Source of the DNA: Flavivirga jejuensis | Lineage (GTDB): Bacteria; Bacteroidota; Bacteroidia; Flavobacteriales; Flavobacteriaceae | Length of the DNA: 64,000 nt | Reading direction: 5' to 3' | Assembly (NCBI RefSeq): GCF_030540765.1 | Contig: NZ_JAUOEL010000001.1 | Span: forward strand, 124,001 to 188,000 | In this document: piece by piece, positions 60,243 through 64,000 of the stretch | How the letters are laid out: each line of letters begins with the position of its first letter | How positions within the stretch are numbered: position 1 is the stretch's first letter | Notes under the pieces: generated by a model | Seen by the model: the letters and a program-made list of their open reading frames with translations, nothing else | What the model was told of the DNA's origin: nothing | Databases searched by the model: none | Translations under genes and position numbers: made by a program

Positions 60243-61733
60243 ATGAAAACAATTAAATTTCTTGCAATATACCTCCTGTTTGTAACTGTTTTACAAGCAC
60301 AAACAGAAAATATTTTTTGGAATAGAGATTTCTGGAAAACAAATCCAACAGTAGCCTCCATAGAACAAAAAATATTAGAAGGTAATAACGCTACAACATT
60401 AAATCCTTACGGGTTTGATGCTGTTGTGTATGCCATTTTAGCTAAAACACCTAATGAGGTTATAAAGTATTTACTTTCTAAAAAAGGGAACGATGTTAAT
60501 AAATTAACGCACGACAAACGAACCTATATATTTTGGGCTGCATATAAAGGTAATTTTGAGTTAATGACATATTTAATATCTAAAAATGCCAGAATGGATT
60601 TAAAAGATTCACATCATTTTTCTGTTTTAACATTCGCAGCGGTTGCAGGTATAACGAACCTAGATATTTATGATTTGTGTATTGAAAATGGGATAGACAT
60701 TACTACTGATAAAAATGAAGATGGCGCTAATGCCTTGTTACTATTAATACCTCACCTTAAAAATTTTGAAATAGTTGACTATTTTACGAAAAAAGGGTTG
60801 GGTATAGATAGCCAGGATAAAGATGGTAATGGAGTATTCAATTATACGGCTAAAGCAGGAAATAAAGCCATGCTTGAAAAAATAATAGAAAAAGGGACGC
60901 CTTATAATAAGCTAAATAACAATGGGGGCAATGCCATGTTGTTAGCAACCCGAGGTTCGAGAAGCGGGTATAATTCACTAGCGTTTTTTAAATATCTGGA
61001 AAGTTTGAGAGTTACTCCTAATATTACAAATAAAGATGGTGTTACACCACTTCATAATCTGGCTTATGGAAATAAAGACTTAGGCACATTCAATTACTTT
61101 TTAAGTAAGGGGGTTGATGCAAATCAGGTTGACAAAAAAGGAAATACAGCACTCATTAATGCATCTGGTAGAAATTCATTAGAAATCATTACAAAACTTG
61201 CTTTAAACACAAAAAATGTTAGTCATGTCAATAACAACGGACAGTCTGCTTTAACAAAAGCTATAAGTAATTCCCCAAAAATCGTTAGCTTTTTGATTAA
61301 AAAAGGAGCAGACGTCCATGTTGTTGATACCAAAGGAAATAATCTTGTTTACTACCTAATTAAATCTTTTAGTGAGGAAAATCAAGAAGCATTCAACCAA
61401 AAAATAAAAGCGTTATCGAGAAACGGTCTTAATATTAAAACGGTTCAAAAAGACGGAAGTACTTTATTTCACTTGGCTGTAAATACAAATAATTTAGAAT
61501 TGCTAAAATATGTAAACACGCTAGGGGTTGATGTAAATGCTAAAAATAATGATGGTTTAACAGCTTTACATTTAGAAGCTATGAAGGCTAAGCATTCTAA
61601 AACTTTAAAATATTTACTAGCTATAGGTGCTAATAAAGACATTAAAACTGATTTTGATGAGTCTGTTTATGATCTAGCTAAAGAAAACGAATTGCTACGC
61701 AAAAACAATATAGATATCAATTTTCTAAAATAA
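60243..61733 (+). CDS. Secreted ankyrin-repeat protein in the haem locus
   Basis: The 496-aa protein has a signal peptide (KTIKFLAIYLLFVTVLQAQ) and at least ten ankyrin repeats over residues 70-490, e.g. GNFELMTYLISKNARMDLKDSHHFSVLTFAAVAG, GVTPLHNLAYGNKDLGTFNYFLSKGVDANQVDKKGNTALINASG, and NDGLTALHLEAMKAKHSKTLKYLLAIGANKDI. Periplasmic ankyrin proteins are known beside catalases and in haem-related loci (AnkB-like). It sits 42 bp after the DUF6607 gene and the next gene starts 1 bp after its stop. It may act as a scaffold for haem handling in the periplasm; this is an inference from context. Confidence 0.85.
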   Translation: MKTIKFLAIYLLFVTVLQAQTENIFWNRDFWKTNPTVASIEQKILEGNNATTLNPYGFDAVVYAILAKTPNEVIKYLLSKKGNDVNKLTHDKRTYIFWAAYKGNFELMTYLISKNARMDLKDSHHFSVLTFAAVAGITNLDIYDLCIENGIDITTDKNEDGANALLLLIPHLKNFEIVDYFTKKGLGIDSQDKDGNGVFNYTAKAGNKAMLEKIIEKGTPYNKLNNNGGNAMLLATRGSRSGYNSLAFFKYLESLRVTPNITNKDGVTPLHNLAYGNKDLGTFNYFLSKGVDANQVDKKGNTALINASGRNSLEIITKLALNTKNVSHVNNNGQSALTKAISNSPKIVSFLIKKGADVHVVDTKGNNLVYYLIKSFSEENQEAFNQKIKALSRNGLNIKTVQKDGSTLFHLAVNTNNLELLKYVNTLGVDVNAKNNDGLTALHLEAMKAKHSKTLKYLLAIGANKDIKTDFDESVYDLAKENELLRKNNIDINFLK

Positions 61734-61734
61734 T

Positions 61735-62235
61735 ATGATGAGAAATACATTAGCTTTTAAAATGGCTCCTATGCTAGCGGTAAGCATATTTGTTTTATTT
61801 GGATTTGTAAATGAACCTGTAAATACATCATCCTATAAATGCATGATTCAAATGACTAACTATTCGGGGGAAGGTGCTTACATAAGCATTTCACTATTAA
61901 ACCCAAACGGGGACTATGAAAAAACTTTATACGTACAAGGTGATGATGATGAGTGGTATTTTGATATTACTGAATGGTGGAAATTTCAAGGAAAAGTACG
62001 AACCAATATTGATGCTATAACGGGTGCAACAATAGGTGGTGGCGGGCGAGCCATAAGTATAATTCAAATAGATGATAACAAAATAGATAAAGGCTACAAA
62101 ATCCGTTTTGAATCGGCAGTCGAAGATCAAGAGTATTACAAAGATGATGTTGAGTTCGAATTGACCTCAGAATCTGTAAAAAGTAAAGTAGAAGGACATG
62201 GTTTTATACGTTATGTACGTATGATGCCGCAATAA
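61735..62235 (+). CDS. DUF2271-family exported protein
   Basis: The 166-aa protein has a signal sequence (about 1-26: TLAFKMAPMLAVSIFVLFGFV) and a DUF2271 domain: KCMIQMTNYSGEGAYISISLLNPNGDYEKTLYVQGDDDEWYFDITEWWKFQGK, IDAITGATIGGGGRAISIIQIDDNKIDKGYKIRFESAVEDQEYYKDDVEFEL. The DAITGAT motif is like the FMN-attachment context seen near PepSY/FMN-binding partners, and DUF2271 genes commonly precede PepSY-domain reductases. ATG at 61735 and 61738 are equally possible starts. It is tightly placed between the ankyrin gene (1-bp gap) and the PepSY reductase (12-bp gap), so all are one operon. Confidence 0.85.
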   Translation: MMRNTLAFKMAPMLAVSIFVLFGFVNEPVNTSSYKCMIQMTNYSGEGAYISISLLNPNGDYEKTLYVQGDDDEWYFDITEWWKFQGKVRTNIDAITGATIGGGGRAISIIQIDDNKIDKGYKIRFESAVEDQEYYKDDVEFELTSESVKSKVEGHGFIRYVRMMPQ

Positions 62236-62247
62236 ACCCTCAATATA

Positions 62248-64000
62248 ATGACCATTTCTATATGGAGATATAGCCATCTTACATTGGCTATATTTTCTTC
62301 AATATTCATATTATTAGCTGCCTTAACAGGTGCTGTTTTAGCGTTTGAACCTATTTCAAATAAGCTACAACCTTATGCTGTAAAAAATGCTAATACGCTT
62401 TCACTTTCTAAAACCATAGAAAATCTAAAAGCGGAGTATGATGAGGTGATAAGTATAGAAACAGATAAAAATGATTTTGTGGTAGCTTCGGTTTTTACAA
62501 ATGAAGGGAAAAGCGATACTTTTTATATAAATCCGTTTACCGCTAAAAAAATAGGAGATATTATTGAAAAAGCACCCGTTTTTAAGTTTGCTACCAATTT
62601 ACATAGATCGTTATTTTTAAAGTCTACAGGGCGAGTTATTGTTGGTTTTGTATCCTTTTTACTCTTTTTAATGGGAATTACAGGTGTGCTTTTAATTATA
62701 AAACGACAAGGAGGAGTAAAACAATTTTTTTCAAAAATAATTAAAGAAGACTTTAAACAGTATTACCATATAATTATAGGAAGATATACTTTAATTCCTA
62801 TTGTTATTGTGACCTTCTCAGGGGTTTATTTATCCTTAGAAAGATTCTCATTAATACCATCTGAAAAAAGATCACATGTTTTAATTGAAGAATTTGGAGC
62901 TGACATTCCTAAAACAAAGATTCAGGATTTTACTCTTTTTAAAACACTTACTTTAAATGACATTCGGCGTGTTGAATTTCCTTTTTCTGATGCTATGGAA
63001 GATCATTTTGTTTTAAAGTTACATGATAAAGAGTTATTCGTAAATCAATATAATGGAAATATAGTAAGTGAAAAAAAACAAGGTTTGGTTGCTTTGGCTT
63101 CAAGTTGGAGTATGGTATTACATACAGGCCAAGGTACCATAATGTGGTCTGTTGTTTTACTATTAACCTGTATTGCTATCTTATTTTTTATGTATTCGGG
63201 GTTTGCAATGACACTAAATAGGAGAAATAATAGCATAAAAATTAAAAACAAGTTTAATAAAGATACTGCTGAATATATTATTCTAGTTGGCTCGGAAACA
63301 GGAAGCACCTTTGGTTTTGCGAAAACACTGTACAAAGCACTAATGGCACAAGGTAAATCGGTTTTTGTTTCAGAATTAAATAAGTATTCGAGTTATAAAA
63401 AAGCAGAGCACCTGGTTGTATTTACATCTACGTATGGTGATGGCGAAGCACCTGCAAATGCAAAGAATTTTAAAAAATTGATTGATCATATTCCTCAACA
63501 AAATACACTTCAATATTCTGTTGTTGGCTTTGGCTCTTTAGCTTATAAAGGGTTTTGTAACTATGCCATTGTAGTTGATTCTTTGTTACAATTGCATCAA
63601 AAATTTATTCCAAATTTATCGCTTCATAAAATAAATAATCAATCTTTTAATGTTTTTAGTGATTGGGTTGCCTCATGGAGTAAAAGCAAAGGATTAGATC
63701 TAAAAATTGAAAAACATATAAACACAGCTAACACTGAAAACTCAAAATTATTTAGAGTGGTTCGTAGATCTGTAATTAATTCTGATAATTCTTTTTTACT
63801 TGAATTGGAACCTACCCAAAAATTAAAATTCACCTCAGGAGACCTGCTTAGTGTTTATCCAAAAAATGAGCAAATAGAACGCCTATACTCTATTGGTAAG
63901 GTAAATAAGAACATTGTTTTAAGTATTAAGAAACATCTGTTCGGAATATGCTCAAATTATTTTAGTGAACTTAAAGAAAACGATATGGTATTAGCAAATA
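62248..64000 (+). CDS. PepSY-flavodoxin/FNR-type reductase, truncated by window end
   Basis: An open frame from ATG 62248 running off the window (at least 584 aa). N-terminal PepSY-TM part (about 1-330: SHLTLAIFSSIFILLAALTGAVLAFEP, HRSLFLKSTGRVIVGFVSFLLFLMGITG, and further TM helices). A flavodoxin-like domain from about 345 (ILVGSETGSTFGFAKTLYKAL, TSTYGDGEAPANAKNF) gives the FMN site. The start of an FNR-like FAD domain follows near 510 (FLLELEPTQKLKFTSGDLLSVYP). Such proteins reduce haem-bound or chelated iron at the inner membrane using NAD(P)H. It is the last visible gene of the haem operon and probably continues with the NAD(P)H-binding half. Confidence 0.88.
   Translation, partial: MTISIWRYSHLTLAIFSSIFILLAALTGAVLAFEPISNKLQPYAVKNANTLSLSKTIENLKAEYDEVISIETDKNDFVVASVFTNEGKSDTFYINPFTAKKIGDIIEKAPVFKFATNLHRSLFLKSTGRVIVGFVSFLLFLMGITGVLLIIKRQGGVKQFFSKIIKEDFKQYYHIIIGRYTLIPIVIVTFSGVYLSLERFSLIPSEKRSHVLIEEFGADIPKTKIQDFTLFKTLTLNDIRRVEFPFSDAMEDHFVLKLHDKELFVNQYNGNIVSEKKQGLVALASSWSMVLHTGQGTIMWSVVLLLTCIAILFFMYSGFAMTLNRRNNSIKIKNKFNKDTAEYIILVGSETGSTFGFAKTLYKALMAQGKSVFVSELNKYSSYKKAEHLVVFTSTYGDGEAPANAKNFKKLIDHIPQQNTLQYSVVGFGSLAYKGFCNYAIVVDSLLQLHQKFIPNLSLHKINNQSFNVFSDWVASWSKSKGLDLKIEKHINTANTENSKLFRVVRRSVINSDNSFLLELEPTQKLKFTSGDLLSVYPKNEQIERLYSIGKVNKNIVLSIKKHLFGICSNYFSELKENDMVLAN

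Overview
The window is chromosomal DNA of a member of the Bacteroidota, most likely a (marine) Flavobacteriaceae. The supporting signs are low GC, promoters of the TAnnTTTG type, C-terminal T9SS sorting tails, SusC/TonB-type receptors with CarboxypepD_reg plugs, HmuY-like proteins, and MITE/hairpin repeats filling the intergenic regions. No species can be named from sequence alone.

Region by region. 1-8.7 kb is an accessory zone built like a cassette array. Short genes (a parDE toxin-antitoxin pair, an hxlR-nudix-DUF1330 set, a small outer-membrane barrel, two ankyrin proteins) sit between dispersed repeats. The repeats carry MITEs with perfect 10-bp target duplications, and a group II intron splits one repeat. 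8.7-12.6 kb holds a Fur/Zur-type regulator divergent from a three-gene ABC exporter, with a pair of inverted operator-like boxes between them. 12.7-14.3 kb is a second cassette-like patch with two unknown genes. 14.3-21.1 kb is housekeeping: a TerB-like protein, Mfd, a TlpA-like thioredoxin lipoprotein or periplasmic protein, a lipoprotein and YraN. 21.1-28.6 kb is a repeat-filled spacer followed by a minus-strand metal-uptake operon (TonB receptor, solute-binding protein, ATPase, two permeases). It is divergent from a DtxR/MntR regulator across a 44-bp perfect palindrome. 29.4-32.8 kb holds feoA, feoB, an unlisted 45-aa Cys-rich Feo companion and a SCO1-like protein. 33.2-34.6 kb is rseP.

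34.6-41.3 kb is an integrative element inserted in tRNA-Asn(GUU). It has a tyrosine integrase next to the intact tRNA, small unknown genes, two strongly folded non-coding elements, a broken radC, and a 149-bp right-hand copy of the tRNA 3' part plus its terminator. 41.4-44.4 kb is a decaying accessory stretch: a serine/threonine dehydratase, a VOC protein, an unknown protein, and remnants including a methyltransferase fragment.

44.9-51.9 kb reads as one plus-strand locus: T9SS surface protein, TonB receptor, secreted metallophosphoesterase and a membrane-tethered LuxR-type regulator. 52.1-53.9 kb is an IPT/Ycf48-repeat lipoprotein. 54.4-64.0 kb is a haem/iron acquisition locus. On the minus strand lie a TonB receptor and two HmuY-like proteins. 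Divergent from them lie a DUF6607 protein, an ankyrin protein, a DUF2271 protein and a PepSY-flavodoxin reductase that runs off the right edge. A box near this divergent promoter resembles one in front of feoA. Metal handling (Zur/Fur, MntR, Feo, haem) is therefore the main shared theme of the core genes.
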